Source: Chitinophagaceae bacterium (lineage in GTDB: Bacteria > Bacteroidota > Bacteroidia > Chitinophagales > Chitinophagaceae). From it: a stretch of DNA of 5,465 nt. This document shows positions 1-4,973 of the stretch, in pieces. Position numbers and translations under genes: made by a program. Position 1 is the first letter of the stretch. Each line of letters begins with the position of its first letter. The notes beneath the pieces are model-generated. The model saw only the letters and a program-made list of their open reading frames with translations. It was not told the DNA's origin and ran no database searches. Location: contig CANJDY010000208.1 of NCBI GenBank assembly GCA_947472635.1, positions 1 to 5,465 on the forward strand, given 5' to 3'.

Positions 1-819
1 CGCCGTATTATTGTTACCGTTACTATTGTGAAGTGATTCACGCCCAAATGCACTATTGTATATCCCGGTAGTGTTATTAGCAAGTGTGCCTTCACCGAAG
101 GCAGAATTATCATCACCCGTGCTATTGTTTTTAAGTGCGCCTTCTCCAACCGCTGTGTTGTTAGCTCCGGTCGTATTGGGATAAAGCGCAGCCCAACCAA
201 ACGCTGTATTATTTGCTCCAGTCGTATTTGCCTGAAGTGCATACCATCCGGTTGCTGTATTTTGTTCTCCTGTCGTATTTTTTGAAAGTGCATTAAATCC
301 AGTCGCTGTATTGTACTTTCCTGTAGTATTACTTTTAAGTGCGGAGAAGCCAAATGCACTATTCTCTCTCCCCTCAGTGTTCGATTGAAGTGCGTTTGCA
401 CCATTGGCTGTATTTTCGTTTCCATTAATATTGGATTCAAGTGCATTTACTCCAGTCGCTGTATTATTTGAGCCTATAGTATTACTTTTAAGTGCGTTTA
501 AACCAAATGCACTATTCTGTTGCCCGGTAGTGTTAAACTCAAGTGCGCCAGAGCCAACCGCTGTATTATTCCCTCCAGTATTATTCTTAAGTGCATGATT
601 ACCAACCGCAGTGTTAAAATTGGCAGTGGTGTTATTTGAAAGTGAATTGCTACCAATGGCGGTATTGGCCAAGCCGCCGGTATTAGCTTTAAGTGCAGCA
701 GAACCAATGGCTGTATTGTTATACCCCGTCGTGTTTGAGTAAAGTGACTCGTGCCCAACTGCTGTAAGGTAACTTCCACCTGTAACGCTTGTAAGTACAT
801 CTTTACCAATCCCCACATT
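1..819 (-). repeat. Tandem 51-bp coding repeats (17-residue head repeats)
   Basis: Sixteen complete in-frame units (14 of 51 bp and 2 of 48 bp) plus the start of a seventeenth encode the NTAxGxxALxxNTTGxx array. The Ala-Leu (or Ser/Thr-Leu) pair is written with CTT in nearly every unit, usually GCA-CTT, so the plus strand shows 'aagtgc' or 'aagtga' about every 51 bases. Residues 6-7, 10-11 and 16-17 vary most. The array continues beyond base 1, so its full copy number is unknown. Confidence 0.92.
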
Positions 820-1842
820 ATTATCTGTACTACTATTAAGACCACGCCCAACAGTCATTCCATTTACCTTCAAATCATAGGTCCCCAGGTCAACTGCTTG
901 CGTAGCTCCAGTGTAAGGAACACCTGAAGCTGAAGCACTTAAAACACCATTAGTAATGGTTAAACCTGTACCAACTTTAATTCCTCCTAATTCAGATGCG
1001 CTTGCATTTGGTAAACTATATGCAGCTGGGACTGATGGCTTATTAGTTAAATCATTATAACTACCACTAGTTGCAACTGTTGCTAAGCTTGCAGCATCAG
1101 CTTTTAATGCTAAACTTGAATTTACATCTGAAGCATCTGCTTTTAATGCCAAGCTTGTATTTACATCTGCAGCATTTGCTTTTAATGCCAAGCTTGTATT
1201 TACATCAGCAGCATTTGCCTTCAAATTTAACGCTGCTAGCGTTAAATCACTAATAGGCTTTGATGCGTCACTGGTATTATTCACTAAATCTAATCCTACC
1301 TTCGATTTATTGATACTTGCAATCATATCAGTTGTAATAGCTCCATTGGCAATAGAAGTTTGGTTTCCTACACTTGTTACTACCCCCGTTAAATTTGCAT
1401 TGGTTTTAACAGTAGCTGCACTACCTGCAGCAAAAGCATAGGGCACACTCACTAGCTGTACCGTGCCAATATCTAAGTAATTATTATTAGCTGCTGGATC
1501 AAGTTCTACCTGTAAAAACTTATCTCCTACTGTCCAGTTAACTCCAGCAATAGTACCTGAAGAACTTGCGGCGCCAGCACTTCCTATCTGCACCGAAAAC
1601 AGTCCACCTAAATTAGTAGTAATAGAGCGGATTTCTGAATACACTACCGCTCCCGAAGGCAATAAATTATGAATCGACAATCGGAGTTTCATCGTCTGAT
1701 TAGGCAAGGGATTGCCCACTGTATTTCTTGCTACCCCTTGGTAATTCAATAAATTAGGCGTCTGAGCAAAGCCAGAAAAGCTAAGAGCCAGGAGGGCTAA
1801 AAATAAAATCGCTTTGGTTTTTAAATGTGATGTTGGATGCAT
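1..1842 (-). CDS. Secreted repeat protein, probable trimeric adhesin/fibre (partial; 3' end outside window)
   Basis: An uninterrupted frame of 614 codons runs from an ATG at 1842 off the left edge. An in-frame TAA lies upstream of the ATG with no other ATG between, which fixes the start. Residues 1-27 are a signal peptide (KTK, hydrophobic core 11-20, ending GFAQ). Residues 28-142 match the N-terminal domain common on Bacteroidota surface proteins (LLNYQGVARN, ELDP, a closing VSVPYAFAAGSA). Residues 207-245 are three 13-residue repeats (LKANAADVNTSLA type). Residues 259-304 carry phage-tail-fibre-like motifs (GSYNDLTNKP, ELGGIKVGTGL). Residues 342-611 are sixteen 17-residue repeats, consensus NTAxGxxALxxNTTGxx (two are 16 long), resembling YadA/Hep_Hag head repeats, whose classic unit is 14 residues. 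The role is inferred: an exported fibrous surface protein, possibly trimeric. The missing C-terminus (S74 intramolecular chaperone, T9SS tail or anchor) would decide. Existence as a gene is near certain; adhesin function is a guess from architecture. Confidence 0.9.
   Translation of the reverse strand, partial: MHPTSHLKTKAILFLALLALSFSGFAQTPNLLNYQGVARNTVGNPLPNQTMKLRLSIHNLLPSGAVVYSEIRSITTNLGGLFSVQIGSAGAASSSGTIAGVNWTVGDKFLQVELDPAANNNYLDIGTVQLVSVPYAFAAGSAATVKTNANLTGVVTSVGNQTSIANGAITTDMIASINKSKVGLDLVNNTSDASKPISDLTLAALNLKANAADVNTSLALKANAADVNTSLALKADASDVNSSLALKADAASLATVATSGSYNDLTNKPSVPAAYSLPNASASELGGIKVGTGLTITNGVLSASASGVPYTGATQAVDLGTYDLKVNGMTVGRGLNSSTDNNVGIGKDVLTSVTGGSYLTAVGHESLYSNTTGYNNTAIGSAALKANTGGLANTAIGSNSLSNNTTANFNTAVGNHALKNNTGGNNTAVGSGALEFNTTGQQNSAFGLNALKSNTIGSNNTATGVNALESNINGNENTANGANALQSNTEGRENSAFGFSALKSNTTGKYNTATGFNALSKNTTGEQNTATGWYALQANTTGANNTAFGWAALYPNTTGANNTAVGEGALKNNSTGDDNSAFGEGTLANNTTGIYNSAFGRESLHNSNGNNNTA
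211..516 (-). repeat. Higher-order 153-bp duplication within the head-repeat array
   Basis: Three consecutive 17-residue units (residues 443-493, bases 364-516) are followed by three matching units (residues 494-544, bases 211-363) in the same order: an NSAFG-ALKSNT unit, an NTATG-NAL unit, then an NTA-G-ALQ-NT unit. At DNA level the string agtattacttttaagtgcg occurs at 325 and again at 478, exactly 153 bp apart, and is followed by 'ccaaatgcactattct' in both copies. This indicates a block duplication of three units, later diverged. Confidence 0.75.
1108..1224 (-). repeat. Three tandem 39-bp coding repeats (13-residue stalk units)
   Basis: Residues 207-219, 220-232 and 233-245 of the adhesin-like protein are copies of LKA(N/D)A(A/S)DVN(T/S)SLA, with a partial fourth copy (LKADAASLA) after them. 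The first two copies are almost identical at nucleotide level, suggesting recent duplication. Similar Leu/Ala/Asp-Val-Asn repeats occur in stalk regions of phage tail fibres and trimeric surface fibres; a coiled-coil or stalk role here is inference. Confidence 0.85.
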
Positions 1843-1877
1843 GGTTTTGAGGTGTTTTATTATTGTTAGAAATTTTA

Positions 1878-1959
1878 GTTTAGTTGAGTATTATTATTGT
1901 TGGTACTTTTTAATTCGAGTTTAGTTGAGTGTTTATTTTGTTGGTGCTTTTTAATTCGA
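1878..1959. repeat. Two tandem copies of a 41-bp repeat
   Basis: Bases 1878-1918 and 1919-1959 are near-identical 41-bp units. Each begins gtttagttgagt and ends ctttttaattcga, and they differ at a handful of central positions. A third copy begins (gtttag at 1960) and breaks off. The array ends only 36 bp upstream of the adhesin start codon, so it lies in the probable leader or promoter zone of that gene. Confidence 0.88.
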
Positions 1960-1969
1960 GTTTAGAGGC

Positions 1970-2017
1970 TTAGGGGTTTAGGGGTTTAGGGGTTTAGGAG
2001 TTTAGGAGTTTAGGAGT
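1970..2017. repeat. Six tandem copies of an 8-bp telomere-like repeat
   Basis: Bases 1970-1993 are three copies of TTAGGGGT and bases 1994-2017 are three copies of TTAGGAGT, followed by TTAGACC. The block structure (three GGGG then three GGAG) suggests that a point change was itself copied by slippage. The plus strand has only three G4 runs, so a full four-tract G-quadruplex from GGGG runs alone is not encoded; one using GG pairs is possible. Confidence 0.92.
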
Positions 2018-2027
2018 TTAGACCTAT

Positions 2028-2083
2028 TATCATTTATCCACTATCATCTATCCATTATCATTTATCCATTATTTAACTATCAT
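2028..2083. repeat. Tandem 14-bp AT-rich repeats (tatcatttatccat)
   Basis: Three good copies at 2028-2041, 2042-2055 and 2056-2069 (tatcat[t/c]tatcca[c/t]) are followed by a degenerate fourth to 2083. They are non-coding, and the ATCCATTAT vocabulary is shared with the next repeat block. Confidence 0.85.
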
Positions 2084-2094
2084 TGAAGAACTTT

Positions 2095-2167
2095 CAGTTT
2101 TCAGTTAACCAGTTATCAGTTATCCATTATTCAGTTATCCATTATCATCTATCCATTATTCAGTTAT
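2095..2167. repeat. CAGTTATC / ATCCATTAT repeat block
   Basis: CAGTT recurs at 2095, 2102, 2110, 2117, 2132 and 2161. A 15-bp unit (tcagttatccattat) is perfectly tandem at 2116-2130 and 2131-2145. The block abuts the stop codon of the T9SS-tail gene (2167-2169), so the repeat tract fills the gap from that stop codon leftward. Confidence 0.8.
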
Positions 2168-2808
2168 CAATTAACCTTGAGTATTTTATAAGCGCCTTTC
2201 TTAACCAGCCTTCCTGTAACGGGATGGGTATGACGGATATTTAAAAAATACTGCCCTGCTTTGAGGCCACTTAGGTTCCATTTTTCTAGTGCGCCCATTC
2301 CATTATATATAACTACCTTTTCTTTTAATTTAGCTCCCTTTTCATCCAATAGCTCAATCTGATCATTGCCCTTGTTGGCATGAAGGATATTGATATACAA
2401 TTCATTTTTAACAGGGTTCGGGTATACGATTATTTCATTGGGCAAAAAAGAGGCTACCTTATTCATTTCCGGCTGATTTTCTACATTGTATTGAAGCAGT
2501 CCATTGGTAACGACAATCAGATTGCTTTTGTCCATGGTATTAATGGCGGCAGATTCGCCTACACTCCACTCTATATTATAATTGCCCTTAGTAACCTGGT
2601 TACCAGCGATATTAATTGTATAAGGATAATTGGATTGGGCTGAAGAAAATAAGCTGATCAGTAAAATCGGAATAATGAGGGAAATACGATTTGTAGAAAA
2701 TATCAATCCTTTAGTAAATTTATTATTGCTAAAAAAGAGTTTTTTATTCACATTATAACGGTCAAAAATTTCAACCGATAAAGCAGTAGGTAAAGTATAT
2801 ATATTCAT
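2167..2808 (-). CDS. Small secreted protein with C-terminal type IX secretion sorting domain
   Basis: This 213-residue protein carries an export signal and a T9SS type A tail. The hydrophobic core is at residues 43-55, ending FSSAQ, with cleavage near residue 57. Residues 60-110 (NIAGNQVTKGNY-IEWSVGESAAI, then LIVVTNGLLQ) resemble a small family common in Bacteroidota, where 'S-GEp...TqGF-Q' precedes the tail. Residues 126-213 are the sorting domain: YPNPVKNELYI at 129-139, LSGLKAGQYFLNI at 179-191 and a terminal KGAYKILKV. In T9SS proteins this tail directs passage through the outer membrane and is usually cleaved. The ATG at 2808 gives an unusually long 42-residue pre-signal segment. A TTG at residue 35 would give a normal-length signal peptide, but an in-frame stop upstream of the ATG allows no other ATG. 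The gene lies 42 bp after the HTH gene, probably cotranscribed. The function of the mature part is unknown. Confidence 0.9.
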   Translation of the reverse strand: MNIYTLPTALSVEIFDRYNVNKKLFFSNNKFTKGLIFSTNRISLIIPILLISLFSSAQSNYPYTINIAGNQVTKGNYNIEWSVGESAAINTMDKSNLIVVTNGLLQYNVENQPEMNKVASFLPNEIIVYPNPVKNELYINILHANKGNDQIELLDEKGAKLKEKVVIYNGMGALEKWNLSGLKAGQYFLNIRHTHPVTGRLVKKGAYKILKVN

Positions 2809-2850
2809 AATGTATATTTTTTAATGATCATCCTTTTGTTGTTTTATTAT

Positions 2851-3225
2851 TTACTTAATTAATTGAATCAAACTCTTTTTTTCTTTAACATATTGAACAA
2901 AATTGTCATTGCTATCAAAACCGCATAAGTGAATAATTGACTCGATCGATAAATTGGCATTGATTGGATTTTCGATCTCTTCGATAAAATGCTTATACCG
3001 ATATTCATTGACCAATAGCTGAAAGGGAAGTGTATAGAAGACAGTAGAAATTTCGTCTACTTTTTCAGGACTCACTTTTAATAAATGAGAAAAATATTGA
3101 ATGGAGGCCTCTTTTTGCAGATAGTATTTTAAATCAAAAAAGTAATGATCAAATACATTTTTGATAGGAGCACTATTTCTACGATGCTTTCCGATAAAAC
3201 CCTCAAAAAAATTAAATAGAGACAT
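2851..3225 (-). CDS. Small stand-alone AraC-like helix-turn-helix protein
   Basis: This 124-residue protein has no signal peptide or membrane segment. Residues 45-114 align without gaps to the C-terminal DNA-binding domain of the neighbouring membrane regulator (its residues 270-339), with 21 identities in 70 columns by my count. The first HTH covers about 43-63 (FSHLLKVSPEKVDEI), the linker helix ends in an Arg at 76, and the second HTH about 92-114 contains the signature CGFDSNDNF. The protein stops soon after, without the usual G-x-(S/N)-P end of AraC domains, and about 40 residues precede the domain with no recognisable sensor. It may be a DNA-binding partner or an antagonist of the membrane regulator. 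It sits 134 bp downstream of that gene and 42 bp upstream of the T9SS-tail gene. The similarity is clear; DNA binding itself is unproven given how degenerate the second HTH is. Confidence 0.78.
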   Translation of the reverse strand: MSLFNFFEGFIGKHRRNSAPIKNVFDHYFFDLKYYLQKEASIQYFSHLLKVSPEKVDEISTVFYTLPFQLLVNEYRYKHFIEEIENPINANLSIESIIHLCGFDSNDNFVQYVKEKKSLIQLIK

Positions 3226-3285
3226 GATCCAATGATTAGGATCACAAAATTTGAATAATAAAGGGGGAAGAAAAAATTAGGGATG

Positions 3286-3309
3286 TAACAATGATGAATG
3301 TCATTGTTA
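3286..3309 (-). terminator. Hairpin downstream of the membrane regulator (weak terminator or regulatory site)
   Basis: A perfect 9-bp inverted repeat (taacaatga / tcattgtta) with a 6-base loop lies 51 bp past the regulator's stop codon. On the minus strand a T run (taattttttc) follows only after several intervening bases, and the stem is AT-rich, so it would be a poor intrinsic terminator. It could instead be a protein-binding site ahead of the small HTH gene. Confidence 0.4.
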
Positions 3310-3318
3310 GATTTAAAA

Positions 3319-3330
3319 TTACAGCTGTAA
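3319..3330. promoter_or_regulatory. 12-bp perfect palindrome, possible operator
   Basis: TTACAGCTGTAA is perfectly self-complementary. It lies between the two AraC-type genes, about 94 bp upstream of the small HTH start. TGTAACA occurs both here (3326-3332) and beside the hairpin at 3284-3290. A binding site is plausible, but no regulator is identified for it. Confidence 0.3.
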
Positions 3331-3359
3331 CATTTTAAATGACACTGATTTCCAATAAG

Positions 3360-4427
3360 TTAATCATTTAAGATATCGATCAAATCCGAGGGATTGCCTC
3401 CATGATATTTTTTAAATGGCTGATAAAAACGTTGCCTGGAGCTAAACCCAACTTCCATTGCCAATGCCTCAACGGTAAAATTTTTATATTTTGGTTCTTT
3501 TATGATCTCAACAAAGTAATCAACCCTTGCTTTTTTAATTAACTCATCAAAACTCATTGAATAAGTAAAATAAATATAATTAAACATGATCTCTTTACTT
3601 ACCCCCATGATATTGGAAAATTCTTCAATATCTGCAATCTTACTCTTATAATAGAAATTTGTAAAAAAATGAAAGGTAAAATCAACCTCCTTTATATCGG
3701 AACTAAAATCATTTTTGTTAAATAAAAAGCCAAAAGAAATTTTAGCCCCATTTTTATTAATGAAATTAGGTCTATATAAAATAGTTAAAAGTAGAGTTAA
3801 AGCGTATACGATTAGAGTAAAAGTTTTGTAATGATCAGGAATTTTGTAAAATACAGAAAAAAGAATAATAAATAATTGTGTAGTTATTACCATAAAAAAA
3901 CAAAAAGTCCAGACTTGTACTCTTTTAAAATAAATATTTTTAAATGAGAATTTAAATAAAATATTATAAATGTAATAAAGACAAAATAAATTAAATAAAA
4001 TAAAATCTAATTCTAAAAAAAAATTGAGATACATAGGCAGGTTAACACTATTAGATTTTGAAAAAACAGTATCATATCCGACAATTTCTACATAAAATAT
4101 CAAAAAAATATAAATTGTATAAGCGGTAATTACATAAATATTTGCAATCCTTTTGTGTTGGATAAAATATAAATTAGTGAATATTTGAACCAATGAAGTT
4201 CCAACAAGCATTGGGCAAACCATTATAATAAGTATAAACTGATCCGGCCCCGTCCTGATAAATAAACAGAAGAAACCAACACTAATAGAAAGAACAAGTA
4301 TTAAGAAAAAGATTTTTAGTTTAAGGGGAGATTTAAATCGAATGAGGACGTCAAATAAAACGATAATAGCAAAAATAAATAAAAAAAAATAGGAGCTATT
4401 TGCAAGTGAATCTGGAGTGAATCTCAT
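3360..4427 (-). CDS. Seven-helix membrane protein with C-terminal AraC-type DNA-binding domain
   Basis: This 355-residue protein is a one-component membrane regulator. Seven hydrophobic segments are visible at about 12-31, 36-56, 63-89, 95-118, 131-157, 169-194 and 200-220. A linker of about 25-30 residues leads to an AraC/XylS-type domain at roughly 250-350: first HTH at 268-290 (EEFSNIMGVSKEI), second HTH at 316-340 with the family signature (ALAMEVGFSSRQRFYQPFKK), then GGNPSDL. Putting the DNA-binding domain in the cytoplasm places the N-terminus outside if all seven segments span. The architecture is known in Bacteroidota, but ligands are generally undefined; here the seven-helix part is presumed to be the sensor. 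It is the first of four co-oriented genes and follows a consensus promoter match at 4611-4638, giving a leader of about 180 bases. Its proximity to two surface-protein genes suggests, but does not prove, that it controls them. Confidence 0.92.
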   Translation of the reverse strand: MRFTPDSLANSSYFFLFIFAIIVLFDVLIRFKSPLKLKIFFLILVLSISVGFFCLFIRTGPDQFILIIMVCPMLVGTSLVQIFTNLYFIQHKRIANIYVITAYTIYIFLIFYVEIVGYDTVFSKSNSVNLPMYLNFFLELDFILFNLFCLYYIYNILFKFSFKNIYFKRVQVWTFCFFMVITTQLFIILFSVFYKIPDHYKTFTLIVYALTLLLTILYRPNFINKNGAKISFGFLFNKNDFSSDIKEVDFTFHFFTNFYYKSKIADIEEFSNIMGVSKEIMFNYIYFTYSMSFDELIKKARVDYFVEIIKEPKYKNFTVEALAMEVGFSSRQRFYQPFKKYHGGNPSDLIDILND

Positions 4428-4610
4428 TTTATAAAATAATTTCTAACTATAACCAATGACTAAGAATTAATCGTTGGATTTATAAAATTAAATAAATTTT
4501 GATTTTACACATTTTATTTGCCAAATTATTGTTGTCCTATTTTATAAAACAGTAATAATAAATCAACTATATATATAATAAAAATAAAATAGTAAGTAGA
4601 AAGATATAGT

Positions 4611-4638
4611 CAAATTTAGAATTTCAACTCCAAAACAA
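4611..4638 (-). promoter_or_regulatory. Candidate Bacteroidota sigma-type promoter for the membrane regulator
   Basis: On the minus strand, TTG (4638-4636), a 17-base spacer and TAAATTTG (4618-4611) fit the Bacteroidota housekeeping consensus TTG-N17-23-TAnnTTTG exactly. Transcription would begin around 4604, about 180 bases upstream of the regulator's ATG. The match is complete, but short motifs occur by chance in AT-rich DNA. Confidence 0.5.
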
Positions 4639-4815
4639 CCCTGCTACTAGCAGCAAATTCTTCCAAACTCGCTCCTATGGAAGCCACAAACCTTCATTGC
4701 TGCATTTTAGCGAAAGCGAAAAAACGACCTCATAAGATGGGTTGTCCCATTTTTAACCTTTCCATTTTATTTCCACCAGCAACGCTTTATCTTCTATTAT
4801 TGCGATTAGCTGATT
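4616..4815 (-). pseudogene. GC-richer block with coding-like remnant (decayed gene or dispersed repeat)
   Basis: Read on the minus strand from the ATG at 4750 to the TAA at 4616, this block gives 45 codons with two internal stops: MGQPIL*, GRFFAFAKMQQ*, then 25 open codons (RFVASIGASLEEF...VVLELKF*). The frame also reads open for a short way upstream (SVAGGNKMERLK). A second minus frame is nearly open too (ALLVEIKWKG, then KWDNPSYEVVF), so no single frame is clearly the original one. Base composition differs sharply from the flanks. I recognise no protein family. It could be a decayed gene end or a copy of an interspersed, possibly untranslated, repeat. Confidence 0.35.
4734..4753 (+). terminator. 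Small hairpin followed by T residues (weak)
   Basis: aagatggg-ttgt-cccatttt can form an 8-bp stem with one G-T pair and a 4-base loop, followed by a further T. It resembles a minimal intrinsic terminator on the plus strand, but it ends no recognised gene and lies inside the GC-richer block, so its role is uncertain. Confidence 0.25.
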
Positions 4816-4834
4816 GATGCATATTTTTAAAAAA

Positions 4835-4868
4835 TTGCACCATTTAACCTGCCAAATTGATAAGTTTA
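4835..4868 (+). promoter_or_regulatory. Candidate promoter for the GlcG-like gene
   Basis: TTG at 4835-4837, a 23-base spacer and TAAGTTTA at 4861-4868 match TTG-N17-23-TAnnTTTG in all but the last base, at the upper limit of spacing. Transcription would start near 4873, leaving a leader of about 100 bases. It is the best plus-strand candidate I found, but it is weak. Confidence 0.28.
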
Positions 4869-4973
4869 CATTTATTATCCAAGTTCAACGAAATTGTACT
4901 AATATTATTGAAATTTACCCCATTGCACCTAAGTGTATACACAAAATCAATAAATATTAGTAAAAAAAATAAA

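Larger units (their letters stand above)
1843..2166. other. Gene-free gap made largely of short tandem repeats
   Basis: This 324-bp gap separates the T9SS-tail protein gene from the adhesin-like gene. Neither strand has a credible reading frame. From about 1878 onward it is mostly direct repeats of different unit lengths, listed separately. I found no match to the Bacteroidota promoter consensus TTG-N17-23-TAnnTTTG on the minus strand here and no convincing terminator hairpin, so how the adhesin-like gene is transcribed is not visible. Confidence 0.8.
3226..3359. other. 134-bp gap between the two AraC-type genes
   Basis: This gap holds two symmetrical elements, listed separately, and no reading frame. 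The best minus-strand match to the -7 promoter element (AAATTTTG, from plus 3245-3252) has no TTG at a suitable distance, so no promoter is called. Confidence 0.6.
4428..4973. other. 546-bp divergent intergenic region
   Basis: This gap separates the membrane regulator (leftward) from the GlcG-like gene (rightward). Bases 4428-4610 and 4820-4973 are very AT-rich, while about 4616-4815 is clearly GC-richer and looks of different origin (separate entry). It also contains candidate promoters in both directions and a short inverted repeat at 4453-4477 (ccaatga / tcgttgg, one mismatch). No intact gene is visible. Confidence 0.7.

Noticed and set aside
1..819. CRISPR array or diversity-generating-retroelement target
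   Set aside because: The 51-bp periodicity is explained by an in-frame protein repeat, spacers of a CRISPR kind are absent, and no cas gene, reverse transcriptase or template repeat is visible.
498..851. Open minus-strand frame of 117 codons overlapping the head repeats, and shorter plus-strand frames at 404-598 and 1071-1253
   Set aside because: The repeat units are multiples of three, so alternate frames stay open by periodicity. Their translations are low-complexity echoes, while the 614-codon frame has a signal peptide and recognisable domains.
1970..2017. Genuine telomere or linear replicon end
   Set aside because: The array is only 48 bp long, is internal, has unique genes on both sides, and lies within other simple repeats.
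2380..2643. 87-codon plus-strand frame
   Set aside because: It lies antisense within the well-supported T9SS-tail gene and shows no family features.
2807..2832. Possible leader peptide MIIKKYTL whose stop overlaps the T9SS-tail gene's ATG
   Set aside because: Eight codons in AT-rich DNA are easily met by chance, and the AAAAGG stretch lies directly against its ATG, too close to act as a ribosome binding site.
4453..4477. Inverted repeat ccaatga / tcgttgg upstream of the membrane regulator as an autoregulatory operator
   Set aside because: Its arms are only 7 bp with a mismatch, and such symmetry is common by chance in this AT-rich gap, so it is noted but not called as a site.
4677..4817. 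46-residue plus-strand frame in the GC-richer block
   Set aside because: It is short, has no recognisable motif and no start-site context. It is antisense to the more coding-like minus-strand remnant, which is itself uncertain.
4857..4973. 39-residue N-terminal extension of the GlcG-like protein
   Set aside because: The extension has no family similarity, overlaps AT-rich leader sequence and would make the protein longer than the family norm. The ATG at 4974 has a better context.
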